DNA of 64,000 bases from Lelliottia nimipressuralis (GTDB lineage Bacteria > Pseudomonadota > Gammaproteobacteria > Enterobacterales > Enterobacteriaceae). Under the pieces are notes generated by a model. The model saw only the letters and a list, made by a program, of their open reading frames with translations, did not search any database and had not been told where the DNA came from. The translations under genes were made by a program, and so were the position numbers. The stretch lies in the NCBI RefSeq assembly GCF_004402045.1, contig NZ_SOMG01000030.1:186001-250000 (forward strand), given 5' to 3'. Shown here in pieces: positions 1 to 14,496 of this stretch. Positions within the stretch are counted from its first letter, which is position 1; the number at the start of each line of letters is the position of its first letter.

Positions 1-595
1 ACGTATCCACCAGGCCCCAGCCCAGCAGGCGCTCCATCCACTCACGCTCTTCCGGCAGGAAGGAGCATTTGCCGGTACGTAACCAGCGCTTGCGGTTCTC
101 TTCGCCAATACCGATATCCAGATCCGTCGGGCTAATATTCATGTCGCCCATAATCAGCACCGGATTCTCTTTTTTGAGTTCGGTTGTCAGGTAGTCCTGC
201 AGATCCTGATAAAACTTCGCTTTGGCCGGGAATTTTGTCTCGTGATCGCGGCTCTCACCCTGCGGGAAATAGCCGTTAATGACCGTGATATTTCCAAGCG
301 CAGAAGGCACTTCCGCCATGATGATGCGACGCTGCGCCTCTTCACCGTCGCCGGGGAAGCCGCGACGCACGGAAACCGGCGGCGCTTTGGTGAGCAGCGC
401 GACGCCATAGTGTCCTTTCTGACCGTGATAAAAGACGTTGTAACCAAGTTTCGCCACCTCTTCGAGGGGGAACATGTCGTCGTGAACCTTGGTCTCCTGC
501 AGGCCGATCACATCTGGCTGATGTTGCTCAACGATAGCTTCAAGCTGATGAGGGCGGGCACGCAGGCCGTTGATATTAAAAGAGACAAATTTCAT
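1..595 (-). CDS. xthA: Exonuclease III, 5' part (cut by window start)
   Basis: The product is the major AP endonuclease and 3'-5' exonuclease of base-excision repair. Read on the minus strand, the protein opens [14 protein letters not shown], the signature start of exonuclease III, with the catalytic Asn in the FNINGLR motif. About 198 of the usual 268 residues are present; the C-terminal part with the last catalytic Asp/His lies beyond position 1. The gene is divergent from the ast operon, as in E. coli. An opposite-strand open frame over the same bases (242-673) is only its shadow. The identity is secure. Confidence 0.96.
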   Translation of the reverse strand, partial: MKFVSFNINGLRARPHQLEAIVEQHQPDVIGLQETKVHDDMFPLEEVAKLGYNVFYHGQKGHYGVALLTKAPPVSVRRGFPGDGEEAQRRIIMAEVPSALGNITVINGYFPQGESRDHETKFPAKAKFYQDLQDYLTTELKKENPVLIMGDMNISPTDLDIGIGEENRKRWLRTGKCSFLPEEREWMERLLGWGLVDT

Positions 596-692
596 AGTCG
601 CTGCCAGTGCAAGGTGAATAGTGCAAGGATGGTAGCAGAATTTGCGACAACTGTTACGGGGATCCACCAATAACTGCGACAGATAATGCCAG

Positions 693-711
693 TGGTGCAA
701 TATTTGCACCA
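693..711. promoter_or_regulatory. 19-bp perfect palindrome upstream of astC
   Basis: TGGTGCAATATTTGCACCA is a perfect inverted repeat in the xthA-astC gap, about 265 bp upstream of the predicted sigma-54 start site. That distance suits an enhancer. Its halves match the TGCACC/GGTGCA half-sites of NtrC (NtrC sites read TGCACC-N5-GGTGCA), but here the two halves are in the opposite order. It is therefore a candidate enhancer, not a canonical NtrC site. Confidence 0.4.
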
Positions 712-890
712 TTCTGACGCGCTTCGCCCCCAAACAGGGCGTAAATGACCGATAAATTTCGCGAGCGATCACAATTCCAGAATTATATTTGGCTCGTGCA
801 TACTCTTTCTGATTTTCATGCGGCAAAGCGCCGCTTGTCGTAAAAATATTCACTTTTTATGCACTAACAGTGAATAACTCCATATTGTAA

Positions 891-6076
<5,186 letters not shown>

Positions 6077-6085
6077 GGAGTGGGT

Positions 6086-7051
6086 ATGGAAAATTTACTG
6101 GCACTGACCCTGGCCGATGAAACGCCGGAACAGAATGAGGGGCAGGGCCCCTCATTCCGCTGGCGTTGGCTGGGGCGCGGGGTGCTTGAGCTGACGCCGG
6201 GTGCAAAAAGCGAGCTGTCGCTGCTGCTTTCAACGGGCATCCACGGGAATGAAACGGCGCCCGTTGAGATTGTTGACCTGCTGCTGCGCGCGCTGTATCG
6301 CGGAGAGATTGCGCTTACGTGCCGCGTGCTGGTGGTGCTCGGGAATCCGCCTGCGCTGGCGCAAAACAAACGGTATCTGGTGAGTGACATTAACCGCATG
6401 TTCGGCGGGCGCTGGTCGCAGTTCCCGCAGAGTGACGAAACGGCGCGGGCACAGTGGCTGGAGAACGTCGTGACCGCGTTTTTTGCGGCTGCGGGACCCG
6501 CGCGCTGGCATCTTGATCTGCATACCGCCATTCGCGCGTCTTACCATGTCCGCTTTGGCGTTCTGCCGCAGCGCAATCAGCCGTGGGATGAAGCATTCCT
6601 GAGCTGGCTGGGTGACGCGGGGCTGGAGGCGCTGGTATTTCATCAGTCGCCGGGCGGAACGTTTACCCACTTTACCTGTGAAAACTTCGGCGCGCTGGCC
6701 TGTACGCTGGAGCTGGGAAAAGCACTGCCGTTCGGCCAGAACGATCTGTCCCGCTTTGCGCCAACGCACCTTGCCCTTCGGGCGCTGCTGGGCGGGACGG
6801 TTCCCGAGCACGCGCATCAGCCCGTTGAGCGGTATCGGGTCGTGCAGCAGATCACGCGCCGCAGCGATGCCTTCCTGCTTCATATGGCCGCGCACACCCT
6901 GAACTTCACGCCGTTTCGCAAAGGGGCGCTGCTGGCTGAAGATGGCGAAGAGCGTTACGAGGTACAAAAAAAAACCGAGTATGTTTTATTCCCGAATCCC
7001 ACCGTGGCGTTTGGCCTGCGAGCCGGACTGATGCTGGAAAAAATATCCTGA
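6086..7051 (+). CDS. astE: Succinylglutamate desuccinylase
   Basis: This zinc-dependent hydrolase of the AspA/AstE family splits succinylglutamate into glutamate and succinate, the last AST step. The product has 321 residues. The zinc-binding motif [13 protein letters not shown] and the later LDLHTAIR motif supply the metal ligands. The start at 6086 is chosen because AAGGAG at 6075-6080 sits 5 bases upstream; a GTG at 6080 in the same frame overlaps that site. It closes the ast operon and is followed by a GC-rich hairpin. Confidence 0.95.
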   Translation: MENLLALTLADETPEQNEGQGPSFRWRWLGRGVLELTPGAKSELSLLLSTGIHGNETAPVEIVDLLLRALYRGEIALTCRVLVVLGNPPALAQNKRYLVSDINRMFGGRWSQFPQSDETARAQWLENVVTAFFAAAGPARWHLDLHTAIRASYHVRFGVLPQRNQPWDEAFLSWLGDAGLEALVFHQSPGGTFTHFTCENFGALACTLELGKALPFGQNDLSRFAPTHLALRALLGGTVPEHAHQPVERYRVVQQITRRSDAFLLHMAAHTLNFTPFRKGALLAEDGEERYEVQKKTEYVLFPNPTVAFGLRAGLMLEKIS

Positions 7052-7054
7052 ACG

Positions 7055-7083
7055 TTTCCCCTCTTGTCATCCGGGAGGGGAAA
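7055..7083 (+). terminator. Hairpin after astE
   Basis: TTTCCCCTC at 7055-7063 pairs perfectly with GAGGGGAAA at 7075-7083, four bases after the astE stop. There is no clean U-run behind it, so termination may be incomplete. The rest of the gap to spy (7084-7389) is AT-rich and holds no gene. GATAAACCCCGTAAA near 7317-7331 is only a weak match to the CpxR box expected upstream of spy. Confidence 0.6.
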
Positions 7084-7389
7084 TACAATCTCTTTTCTTA
7101 ACGTTTAAAGCGCTCACCCTTCTTTTGCGGAATATTCCTGGTGAATTGCTTTATTATTAATCTTCACTTCGCTATACTTCTGCTTAATTTCTTTAAAATC
7201 ATCGTATTGAATATTTTTTGTTGCAACTCTCCACGCTTTATCCTTATTTCCTCCACATTTGGCGAAAATTTGTTTTTTACACTTTCATTGTTTTACCGTT
7301 GCTCTGACTAATTGACGATAAACCCCGTAAAGTTAATCTCGTCAACACGGCATAGCGCCGAAGAATAACTGAAAGAAAGGAAATAAATT

Positions 7390-7887
7390 ATGCGTAAGTT
7401 TACTGCACTGTTTGTTGCTTCTACCCTGGCTCTGGGCGCTACTAGCATGGCGTTCGCCGCAGATACCGCGACCACTACCGCTGCTGCGCCTGCTGAAGGC
7501 AAAATGATGATGCATCATAAAGGCAAGCCGGGTATGCACAACGAGATGATGATGTTTAAGGATCTCAACCTGACGGATGCGCAGAAGCAGCAGATCCGCG
7601 ACATCAAGAAAAGCGAACGCGACCAGATGAAACGTCCTCCGCTTGAAGAGCGTCGTGCGATGCATGACATCATCGCCAGCGACAGCTTCGATAAGGCGAA
7701 AGCCGAAGCGCAGATCGACAAAATGGCCGAGCAGCACAAAGCCCGCATGCTGGCTCATATGGAAACCCAGAATAAGATCTACAACATTCTGACGCCGGAA
7801 CAGAAAAAACAATTTAATGCGAATTTTGAGAAGCGTCTGACAGAACGTCCGGCGATGGAAGGTAAAATGCCAGCACCAACCGAATAA
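7390..7887 (+). CDS. spy: Periplasmic ATP-independent chaperone Spy
   Basis: Spy prevents aggregation and aids folding in the periplasm and is induced by envelope stress through CpxAR and BaeSR in related bacteria. The 165-residue precursor has a clean signal peptide with cleavage after MAFA (about residue 23). Two LTxxQ motifs follow, LTDAQ and LTPEQ, and the mature chain is rich in Met, Lys and Glu and helical, as expected of the cradle-shaped dimer. AAGGAAATAAATT provides the ribosome site. A strong terminator follows, so the gene is monocistronic. Confidence 0.95.
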   Translation: MRKFTALFVASTLALGATSMAFAADTATTTAAAPAEGKMMMHHKGKPGMHNEMMMFKDLNLTDAQKQQIRDIKKSERDQMKRPPLEERRAMHDIIASDSFDKAKAEAQIDKMAEQHKARMLAHMETQNKIYNILTPEQKKQFNANFEKRLTERPAMEGKMPAPTE

Positions 7888-7906
7888 TCGGTTCACTCTC
7901 TTAAGA

Positions 7907-7963
7907 CCGCCGGGATCCTGTCCACAAAAGCGCAACCGCTGTGGACAGGACCGGCGGTTTTTC
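7907..7963 (+). terminator. Rho-independent terminator of spy
   Basis: A long stem pairs CCGCCGG-at-CCTGTCCACA with TGTGGACAGG-a-CCGGCGG and is followed by TTTTTC. It lies about 20 bases after the spy stop. The remaining gap up to ves holds no supportable gene. Confidence 0.9.
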
Positions 7964-8184
7964 TTTCCTGCCCTCTTGTCTGCCGCCGCCAGCGCGGTAT
8001 TCTCCTGTAGTCGCTTCAGAGAATGTTTGTAGAGTCATGGCGTTAGAATTTTTATTAACGTTCTGCTAAGGCCTGTCCGCTCTGCTGCCGATACTGTGTC
8101 TGTGAATACCCAACGATAACAAACAAGACAGCAACGATAGCGATATCCTTGCCCTGGCACGGGTTGTGCCATTCAGGAGTGGTG

Positions 8185-8742
8185 ATGGAGTTCTTTGATA
8201 TCCGTAAGATGCCGGTCAGCCTCTGGCGCAATGGTGCTGGCGAAACGCGTGAGATTTGTTGTTTCCCTCCCGCGACGCGCGATTTTCACTGGCGTGCCAG
8301 TATCGCGACTATCGCCAGCAACGGCGAATTCTCCTCTTTCCCCGGCGTCGATCGGGTGATTACCTTGCTGGAAGGAGGGGAGGTGACGCTCGATGCCGGT
8401 CAGGCGTTCTTTCATATCCTCAAGCACCATCAGCCCTACAGTTTTGCCGGCGACCTGCCGGTAAAGGCGCTGCTTTCGGATGGAAAGATGGCGATGGACT
8501 TCAACATTATGACCCGTCGCGACTGCTGTCAGGCGAAGGTGCGCGTTGCCGACCGTACCTTTACCACCTTTGGAACACGCGGGGGCGTGGTCTTCGTGTT
8601 AAGCGGTGCATGGCAGTTGGGCGATAAATTGCTGACAGCCGATCAGGGTGCCAGCTGGGAGGAGGGGACCCATACTCTGCGTCTGCTGGAGCCTCAGGGT
8701 ACCCTGTTGTTCAGCGAAATCACGTGGCTGCCAGGTCATTGA
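8185..8742 (+). CDS. ves: Ves, HutD-family cupin protein
   Basis: Ves is a small cytoplasmic cupin-fold protein of the HutD family, described in E. coli as cold- and stress-inducible; its biochemical role is unclear. The 185-residue product opens [24 protein letters not shown], a HutD signature (WxNGxGxT). The start at 8185 is preferred to an in-frame ATG at 8149 because CAGGAG lies just upstream and family alignment begins here. Its 3' end overlaps the convergent gene cho by 23 bases. Confidence 0.88.
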   Translation: MEFFDIRKMPVSLWRNGAGETREICCFPPATRDFHWRASIATIASNGEFSSFPGVDRVITLLEGGEVTLDAGQAFFHILKHHQPYSFAGDLPVKALLSDGKMAMDFNIMTRRDCCQAKVRVADRTFTTFGTRGGVVFVLSGAWQLGDKLLTADQGASWEEGTHTLRLLEPQGTLLFSEITWLPGH

Positions 8743-9598
8743 GCACAATGACCTCAAACTTACCGGCTAAAACGGGTTTACAGAGAATTTTGTAGCCATC
8801 GTGGTCAAACCCGGCGGGCGTGCGCAACAAGGTTGCCGCGTCGTTGATGTCGTCGACGGCGCCCAGCCAGAACCAGTTGTTGACAATGTGATATTGGGTC
8901 ATCGCTTCACCCACTTCTTTTAGCGCGACGGCATTTTCCCACGGCCAGCAGTTAACGCTGATGGTCGCCAGGCCTGCGAGGAGCCGGGCGTGATGCGCCT
9001 CAACGCTCTCTTTCCCACAGCAGGCGCCCGCACAGCGCTTCAGCGCGGATCGGAAACAGGCGCGCCTGCGGGTGGTTGCCTCCAGACCCAAAAGGCTGTA
9101 GCAAAGCTGTAGATCGTCCGCCAGCGTTTGCAGCGCCTGGAGTGCGGCACGTTTATTGGCGAACAGCCCATAGAGATTCGGGGCATGAGAAAAATCGACT
9201 TCGCGCGCGTAGACAACCTGCGGTTTGCCGGCGGTTATCTGCAGGGAGCAGAGCTGACGATTGCGGCGCAGGCGCTTATTGAACAACGGTTGTTGTTCTT
9301 TGATTAACCGCGCTTCCAGTAATAACGCGCCCATTTCTCCCGCCGTCTGGAACCAGGTAATACGTCGCGACTGGCGCAGCATGGCGGCCTCGTCCGGCGT
9401 ACGCAGATGGGATAACACCCGGCTTCGAATATTGACGCTTTTGCCGATATAGAGCGGCAGAGTGTCGCTTTCACCGTGAAAAATGTACACGCCCGGCAGC
9501 TTAGGCAGTGCCTCAAGCCAGGGGCGAAGGTGCTCGGGATATTCGTAGATAGCCGCCGCTTCAAACTCAAGACGCGGGGCGGATTGACGCCTGCTCAC
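8720..9598 (-). CDS. cho: Excinuclease Cho (UvrC-like 3' incision nuclease)
   Basis: Cho makes the 3' incision in nucleotide-excision repair together with UvrAB, especially on bulky lesions UvrC cuts poorly. The 292-residue protein carries a GIY-YIG nuclease domain ([20 protein letters not shown], then [16 protein letters not shown]) and the UvrC-like Cys-rich stretch [20 protein letters not shown] place the start at a GTG (9598), six bases after GGAG and giving [12 protein letters not shown] like the E. coli protein; an ATG at 9610 would add four residues. A consensus LexA box sits directly upstream. Confidence 0.93.
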   Translation of the reverse strand: MSRRQSAPRLEFEAAAIYEYPEHLRPWLEALPKLPGVYIFHGESDTLPLYIGKSVNIRSRVLSHLRTPDEAAMLRQSRRITWFQTAGEMGALLLEARLIKEQQPLFNKRLRRNRQLCSLQITAGKPQVVYAREVDFSHAPNLYGLFANKRAALQALQTLADDLQLCYSLLGLEATTRRRACFRSALKRCAGACCGKESVEAHHARLLAGLATISVNCWPWENAVALKEVGEAMTQYHIVNNWFWLGAVDDINDAATLLRTPAGFDHDGYKILCKPVLAGKFEVIVLNDLAAT

Positions 9599-9613
9599 AT
9601 ACCACTCCATATA

Positions 9614-9629
9614 CTGTTCAGGTATACAG
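9614..9629 (-). promoter_or_regulatory. LexA box of cho
   Basis: CTGTTCAGGTATACAG on the plus strand is CTGT-N8-ACAG, a full SOS-box match. It lies 16 bases upstream of the GTG start of cho and just downstream of a TACACT -10-like hexamer on the minus strand. SOS control of cho is established in E. coli. Confidence 0.88.
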
Positions 9630-9659
9630 TGTAGCAGGTGTGTGGTGGTTAAAAAAGAG

Positions 9660-9689
9660 CCGGGTGGCGCTGCGCTTACCCGGCCTACG
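9660..9689. repeat. REP-like element between cho and nadE
   Basis: GCCGGGTGGCGC-TGCG-CTTACCCGGCCTAC folds into an imperfect hairpin and belongs to the family also seen near 16620, 16667, 45840 and 54921. On the minus strand it is followed by CTCTTTTTTAACC, so here it could also terminate the nadE transcript before cho. Confidence 0.8.
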
Positions 9690-9711
9690 AAACGGGGTTG
9701 CCGTTTTGCGT

Positions 9712-10539
9712 TTATTTTTTCCAGAAATCGTCAAACACCGTAATCGGAGGGCGACGTTTGTGTTCGGTTTTCAGATACCAGCTTTCGATGATTTTCGCGG
9801 TACCGTCATCCAGTTTTTTACCTTCCAGATAATCATCAATGTTGTCATAGGTGACGCCAAGGGCCGCTTCATCCGGCAGGGAAGGACGATCGTCCTCCAG
9901 ATCCGCTGTCGGTGCTTTCTTATAGAGATGCTCAGGGCAGCCCAGAGCGGCAAGCAGCTGCTTACCCTGACGCTTGTTGAGGCGGAAGATCGGGTTAATG
10001 TCGGTGCCGCCGTCGCCGTATTTGGTGAAGAAACCGGTGATCGCTTCTGCCGCATGGTCGGTGCCTACGACGACGCCTTTGGTCATCCCGGCGATGCTGT
10101 ACTGCGCTTTCATGCGCTCGCGGGCTTTCTCGTTGCCGCGAACAAAATCGCTTAGCTCAATACCCGCTTCGCGCAGCGCCTGCTCGCTTGCCAGCACCGA
10201 TCCTTTAATATTGACGGTGAGCACGCGGTCAGGCTGGATAAAGGCAATGGCGTCCTGGCAATCCTGCTCGTCGGCCTGTACGCCATAAGGAAGACGTACA
10301 GCGATAAACTGCAGCGTCTCATCGCCCGTCTCGTCGCGCAGCTCTGAAATCGCCATCTGGCAGAGCTTGCCGGTCAGCGTCGAATCCTGGCCGCCGCTGA
10401 TGCCCAGCACCAAAGATTTCAGGAAAGAGTTCGTTTTTAAATACGATTTTAAAAAATCCACGCTGCGGCGGATCTCTTCATTTGCATCTACCGCGGGCTT
10501 CGCGCCCAGCGCCTGGATAATCTCTTGTTGCAGAGCCAT
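9712..10539 (-). CDS. nadE: NH3-dependent NAD+ synthetase
   Basis: This enzyme converts deamido-NAD (NaAD), ATP and ammonia to NAD+, the last step of NAD synthesis. The 275-residue product is the short ammonia-only form without a glutaminase domain. The P-loop of the N-type ATP pyrophosphatases is [14 protein letters not shown]. The start at 10539 ([15 protein letters not shown]) fits the family and has a G-rich ribosome site; an in-frame codon at 10551 would add four residues. It is divergent from osmE. Confidence 0.96.
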   Translation of the reverse strand: MALQQEIIQALGAKPAVDANEEIRRSVDFLKSYLKTNSFLKSLVLGISGGQDSTLTGKLCQMAISELRDETGDETLQFIAVRLPYGVQADEQDCQDAIAFIQPDRVLTVNIKGSVLASEQALREAGIELSDFVRGNEKARERMKAQYSIAGMTKGVVVGTDHAAEAITGFFTKYGDGGTDINPIFRLNKRQGKQLLAALGCPEHLYKKAPTADLEDDRPSLPDEAALGVTYDNIDDYLEGKKLDDGTAKIIESWYLKTEHKRRPPITVFDDFWKK

Positions 10540-10760
10540 CACGCCCCCCATAAACAGAATGTGTTAACTGTTAAAACTAACCCTTTGGGCGAGAAACGAC
10601 AAGGATCACAGTTTCGAGTGCGTTAATTTGCGTCGATTTAGCAGGTTATCGTTGTTTTATTAGAATTTTCCGAAATTCGTCTGGCACAATTCACAAAGTT
10701 GAACAATAGTACTTTTTATCCCATGCTTAGATAACACGCTGATAAACAAGAGGACGGAAT

Positions 10761-11105
10761 ATGAACAAGAACGTAGCAGGAATTCTTAGCGCAGCGGCGG
10801 TACTGACTATGCTGGCAGGGTGTACGGCTTACGATCGCACCAAGGATCAGTTTACGCAGCCCGTAGTGAAAGACGTCAAAAAAGGGATGACCCGTTCGCA
10901 GGTGGCTGCGATTGCCGGTAAACCTTCTTCTGAAGTGACCATGATTCATGCGAAAGGGACCTGCCAGACCTATATCCTGGGTCAACGTGATGGTAAGGCA
11001 GAAACCTACTTTGTCGCCTTGGATGATACCGGTCATGTTATTAACTCCGGCTATCAGACCTGTGCTGAATACGATACCGATCCGCAGGCACCTAAGGCGC
11101 AGTAA
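10761..11105 (+). CDS. osmE: Osmotically inducible lipoprotein OsmE
   Basis: OsmE is a small outer-membrane lipoprotein induced by high osmolarity and in stationary phase (RpoS). The 114-residue precursor has the lipobox LAGC with Cys at about residue 21, followed by an SmpA/OmlA-type (BamE-like) domain containing [17 protein letters not shown]. It is divergent from nadE with a 221-base gap that should hold both promoters, and it is closed by its own terminator. Confidence 0.94.
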   Translation: MNKNVAGILSAAAVLTMLAGCTAYDRTKDQFTQPVVKDVKKGMTRSQVAAIAGKPSSEVTMIHAKGTCQTYILGQRDGKAETYFVALDDTGHVINSGYQTCAEYDTDPQAPKAQ

Positions 11106-11130
11106 CGCTGCTTACCTGAGAATGTTAACA

Positions 11131-11156
11131 AACCGGCCCATGGGCCGGTTTTTTTA
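11131..11156 (+). terminator. Rho-independent terminator of osmE
   Basis: AACCGGCCCATGGGCCGGTT is a perfect palindrome followed by a run of T, 26 bases after the osmE stop. Confidence 0.93.
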
Positions 11157-11168
11157 TGCATACGTAAA

Positions 11169-11193
11169 TCTTATTTCTTTGCGCGAATTATTT
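11169..11193 (+). promoter_or_regulatory. NagC-like operator upstream of chbB
   Basis: TTATTTCTTTGCGCGAATTATTT resembles the AT-flanked TTCGCGAA-type NagC operator. In E. coli the chb operon is repressed by NagC, so the position upstream of chbB is sensible. The match was judged by eye only. Confidence 0.5.
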
Positions 11194-11199
11194 GCCCGA

Positions 11200-11220
11200 A
11201 ATGTGAAGGGAGTCAACAAG
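11200..11220 (+). promoter_or_regulatory. CRP-like site upstream of chbB
   Basis: AATGTGAAGGGAGTCAACAA has a perfect left half (TGTGA) and a partial right half (TCAAC for TCACA) with the correct 6-base spacer. The chb operon is CRP-activated in E. coli. A candidate -10 box, TATACT, lies at 11281-11286, which would place this site near -83. Confidence 0.5.
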
Positions 11221-11315
11221 CCAGGTCAATGAGAGACAATTTGAGTCTATCCAGAATTATCCCCTGTCTGTACCATTGCGTATACTCACTCCAACGACAA
11301 ACAACAGTACGCAAG

Positions 11316-11365
11316 CTACCTGTCTGCCGGGACAGCGAGTCGAGTGATAGCGCGATGGCAGGTAG
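11316..11365 (+). other. Possible alternative stem-loops in the chbB leader
   Basis: CTACCTG at 11316-11322 can pair with CAGGTAG at 11359-11365, just before the chbB ribosome site. An inner hairpin CTGTC (11320-11324)/GACAG (11331-11335) competes for the same bases. The arrangement could be an RNA structure or a protein-binding palindrome; no function is assigned. Confidence 0.4.
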
Positions 11366-11386
11366 TCATACAAGAGGGAAATTACG

Positions 11387-11704
11387 ATGGAAAAGAAACA
11401 TATCTACCTGTTCTGCTCAGCGGGCATGTCAACCTCACTGCTGGTGTCAAAGATGCGTGCGCAGGCTGAAAAGTATGAAGTCCCTGTGGTGATTGAAGCG
11501 TTTCCAGAGACGCTGGCGGGCGAAAAGGGCCAGACCGCCGACGTTGTTTTACTGGGACCGCAAATTGCCTATATGTTGCCCGAAATACAACGACTGTTAC
11601 CCAATAAACCGGTCGAGGTGATCGACTCGGGGCTGTACGGCAAGATTGATGGTTTAGGTGTACTGAAAGCTGCTGTGGCAGCAATTAAAAAAGCTGCTAA
11701 TTAA
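11387..11704 (+). CDS. chbB: PTS chitobiose-specific enzyme IIB
   Basis: This cytoplasmic IIB domain passes phosphate from ChbA to N,N'-diacetylchitobiose during its uptake by ChbC. The 105-residue protein is of the lactose/cellobiose IIB family. The phospho-acceptor is Cys10 in [28 protein letters not shown] supplies the ribosome site. It is the first gene of chbBCARFG, and an RNA-pairing site for ChiX follows it. Confidence 0.96.
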   Translation: MEKKHIYLFCSAGMSTSLLVSKMRAQAEKYEVPVVIEAFPETLAGEKGQTADVVLLGPQIAYMLPEIQRLLPNKPVEVIDSGLYGKIDGLGVLKAAVAAIKKAAN

Positions 11705-11715
11705 TTTTTATTTTT

Positions 11716-11733
11716 CCCGTCAAAGAGTAATTT
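11716..11733 (+). promoter_or_regulatory. ChiX sRNA pairing site (chbB-chbC decoy)
   Basis: CCCGTCAAAGAGTAATTT in the chbB-chbC intercistronic gap is complementary, with one mismatch, to the seed I recall for the sRNA ChiX. In E. coli and Salmonella this region of chb mRNA pairs with and inactivates ChiX, which relieves repression of the chitoporin gene chiP. The ChiX gene itself is not in the window. Confidence 0.75.
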
Positions 11734-11784
11734 CACACACAATTACGCCGTAACCTCTGTTGCGGCATTTAAGGGTATTTTCCT

Positions 11785-13143
11785 ATGAGTAAAGTCATCG
11801 CTTCACTTGAAAAGGTACTCCTTCCTTTTGCTGTTAAAATAGGAAAGCAGCCTCACGTTAATGCCATCAAAAACGGCTTTATTAAATTAATGCCGTTGAC
11901 GCTGGCCGGGGCCATGTTCGTTTTAATTAACAACGTTTTTCTGAGCTTTGGTGAAGGTTCCTTCTTTTATTCATTAGGAATTCGGTTAGACGCGTCCACT
12001 ATTGAAACCCTTAACGGTTTAAAAGCCATCGGCGGCAACGTCTATAACGGTACGTTGGGGATTATGTCGCTGATGGCGCCTTTCTTTATTGGGATGGCGC
12101 TGGCAGAAGAGCGGAAAGTGGATCCACTTGCCGCCGGGTTATTATCCGTTGCCGCCTTTATGACCGTAACCCCTTACAGCGTCGGTGAAGCCTATGCCGT
12201 TGGTGCCAACTGGCTGGGCGGGGCTAACATCATCTCCGGTATTGTTATCGGTCTGGTGGTGGCGGAGATGTTCACCTTTATTATCCGTCGCAACTGGGTT
12301 ATCAGCCTGCCGGATAGCGTACCGGCATCTGTATCTCGTTCATTTTCCGCGTTGATTCCAGGCTTCATTATCCTCTCCATTATGGGGATTATTGCCTGGG
12401 CGCTTTCTCACTGGGGCACGAACTTCCACCAGATCATCATGGATTCTATCTCTACGCCGCTGGCGTCGATGGGTGGCGTGGTTGGTTGGGCGTATGTGAT
12501 TTTCACTTCTCTGCTGTGGTTCTTCGGCGTGCATGGTTCACTGGCACTGGCCGCGCTGGACAGCGGGATTATGACCCCATGGGCACTGGAAAACGTTGCG
12601 CTTTACCAGCAGTACGGCTCCGTTGACGCGGCGCTGGCAGCGGGTAAAACCTTCCATGTGTGGGCGAAGCCGATGCTTGACTCCTATATCTTCCTGGGTG
12701 GTACCGGGGCGACCTTGGGTCTGATCATCGCGGTCTTTATTGTCTCTCGTCGCGCTGATTACCGTCAGGTCGCGAAGCTGGCGCTGCCATCAGGCATCTT
12801 CCAGATTAACGAACCGATTCTGTTCGGTCTGCCAATCATCATGAACCCGGTGATGTTCATTCCGTTCATCCTGATTCAGCCGCTGCTGGCCGCTATTACC
12901 CTGACGGCGTATTACATGGGCATCATTCCGCCAGTCACCAACATTGCACCGTGGACCATGCCGGCGGGTCTGGGCGCCTTCTTCAACACCAACGGTAGCG
13001 TTGCAGCCTTCCTGCTGGCGATATTCAACCTCGGGATTGCAACCCTGCTCTATATGCCGTTTGTGGCGATTGCGAACAAAGCCGCCACCATCATCGATGA
13101 AGAAGAGAGCGAAGAGGATATTGCCCTCTCATTGAAATTCTAA
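11785..13143 (+). CDS. chbC: PTS chitobiose-specific enzyme IIC
   Basis: ChbC is the inner-membrane channel of the chitobiose phosphotransferase system. The 452-residue protein is strongly hydrophobic with about ten membrane segments, typical of the lactose/cellobiose IIC family. It contains the conserved substrate-site region [20 protein letters not shown] near residue 350. The charged C-terminal tail ([15 protein letters not shown]) is cytoplasmic. It sits 80 bases after chbB and 47 bases before chbA. Confidence 0.96.
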   Translation: MSKVIASLEKVLLPFAVKIGKQPHVNAIKNGFIKLMPLTLAGAMFVLINNVFLSFGEGSFFYSLGIRLDASTIETLNGLKAIGGNVYNGTLGIMSLMAPFFIGMALAEERKVDPLAAGLLSVAAFMTVTPYSVGEAYAVGANWLGGANIISGIVIGLVVAEMFTFIIRRNWVISLPDSVPASVSRSFSALIPGFIILSIMGIIAWALSHWGTNFHQIIMDSISTPLASMGGVVGWAYVIFTSLLWFFGVHGSLALAALDSGIMTPWALENVALYQQYGSVDAALAAGKTFHVWAKPMLDSYIFLGGTGATLGLIIAVFIVSRRADYRQVAKLALPSGIFQINEPILFGLPIIMNPVMFIPFILIQPLLAAITLTAYYMGIIPPVTNIAPWTMPAGLGAFFNTNGSVAAFLLAIFNLGIATLLYMPFVAIANKAATIIDEEESEEDIALSLKF

Positions 13144-13190
13144 GATTGACCGGCGCGGGGCAGCTCGCGCCAGCCACAAGGAGCTTAAAG

Positions 13191-13538
13191 ATGTTAGATT
13201 TGGATAGTATCGTTGCAGAAGAAACCGCAGAGAACGATCTCGAAGAAGTGGTGATGGGTCTTATCATCAACTCCGGGCAGGCCCGCAGCCTGGCGTATGC
13301 CGCACTCAAGCAGGCCAAGCAGGGGGATTTCGCCGCCGCGAAAACCATGATGGACCAGTCCCGTATGGCGCTGAATGAAGCGCACCTGGTGCAGACAAAG
13401 CTGATTGAAGGTGATCAGGGTGAAGGAAAAATGAAGGTCAGTCTGGTGCTGGTCCACGCGCAGGATCATCTGATGACGTCGATGCTGGCGCGTGAGCTGG
13501 TGGCGGAGCTAATCGAGCTTCACGAGAAGATGCAGTAA
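13191..13538 (+). CDS. chbA: PTS chitobiose-specific enzyme IIA
   Basis: ChbA accepts phosphate from HPr and gives it to ChbB. The 115-residue helical protein matches the lactose/cellobiose IIA family; the phospho-histidine is expected at His89 in [11 protein letters not shown]. The start MLDLDSI at 13191 has AAGGAG 7 bases upstream and is preferred to an in-frame start at 13146 that would add 15 unrelated residues. The N-terminal segment is rich in Glu. Confidence 0.95.
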   Translation: MLDLDSIVAEETAENDLEEVVMGLIINSGQARSLAYAALKQAKQGDFAAAKTMMDQSRMALNEAHLVQTKLIEGDQGEGKMKVSLVLVHAQDHLMTSMLARELVAELIELHEKMQ

Positions 13539-13567
13539 GTCAGACTGAGTGGCAGGAGGTCAGCACG

Positions 13568-14386
13568 ATGGAAATTAAAACCGCACTTGAGCAGCAGCTG
13601 TTTAATGGCAAGAATTTTCACGTGGTTATCTACAACAAGACGGAAAGCGCCAGTGGTCTGCACCAGCATGACTACTACGAGTTCACGATTGTTCTGACCG
13701 GTCGCTACTACCAGGAGATCAACGGCAAGCGCGTTCTGCTCGAACGAGGGGATTTTGTCTTCCTGCCGATGGGATCCCATCACCAGAGCTTTTACGAATT
13801 TGGTGCGACCCGCATTCTGAACGTGGGCGTCAGCAGACGCTTCTTTGAGAAGCACTACCTGCCGCTGGTGCCGTTCTGTTTTGTGGCGTCCCAGGTCTAT
13901 CGGGTCAAAAACGAGTTCATGACCTGGATTGAAACGGTAATTGCCTCGCTTAACTTCCGCGACAATGAATTTGATGAGTTTATTGAAACGGTCACCTTCT
14001 ACGTGATGAACCGACTGCGTCATCATCGTGAAGAGCAGCAGGTGACGGATGATATCCCGCAATGGCTGCGCAGCACCGTTGAACTGATGCACGATAAAGG
14101 TCAGTTCAGCGAAAACGCGCTGGAAAATATGGTCTCTCTGTCGGGAAAATCCCAGGAATATCTGACCCGTGCGACGCAGCGTTATTATCGTAAAACGCCC
14201 GTGCAGATTATTAATGAAATCCGCATTAACTTTGCCAAAAAACAGCTGGAAATTACCAACTATTCTGTCACCGATATTGCTTATGAGTCCGGTTACAGTA
14301 GCCCCAGCCTGTTTATAAAAACCTTTAAGAAATTTACCTCATTCACACCAAACAGTTACCGGAAAAATTTGACGGTAATTAATTAG
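13568..14386 (+). CDS. chbR: AraC-family regulator of the chb operon
   Basis: ChbR represses chb without inducer and activates it with chitobiose derivatives (monodeacetylated chitobiose-6-P in E. coli). The 272-residue protein has an N-terminal cupin sensor ([19 protein letters not shown], about residues 35-55) and a C-terminal AraC/XylS double helix-turn-helix (about 175-270), ending [23 protein letters not shown]-like in form. AGGAGG lies 8 bases before the ATG. It lies inside the operon it controls. Confidence 0.95.
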   Translation: MEIKTALEQQLFNGKNFHVVIYNKTESASGLHQHDYYEFTIVLTGRYYQEINGKRVLLERGDFVFLPMGSHHQSFYEFGATRILNVGVSRRFFEKHYLPLVPFCFVASQVYRVKNEFMTWIETVIASLNFRDNEFDEFIETVTFYVMNRLRHHREEQQVTDDIPQWLRSTVELMHDKGQFSENALENMVSLSGKSQEYLTRATQRYYRKTPVQIINEIRINFAKKQLEITNYSVTDIAYESGYSSPSLFIKTFKKFTSFTPNSYRKNLTVIN

Positions 14387-14496
14387 TACCTGGCGATTTC
14401 ATTCGCCACAAATATTGCCTTGATTGCTTGCCCAAATAGCGGGAAGAGTCCGCTATACCTTGCAGGCGATTAACCTGATACACGAAGGGAGATGTT

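Noticed and set aside
242-673. 143-residue plus-strand open frame
   Set aside because: It is antisense to xthA, whose protein sequence is unmistakable.
7317-7331. CpxR box upstream of spy (GATAAACCCCGTAAA)
   Set aside because: Only one of the two half-sites matches GTAAA, so it is not listed as a feature.
11229-11492. 87-residue open frame overlapping the chbB start
   Set aside because: It overlaps the clear chbB gene in another frame and has no recognisable domain.
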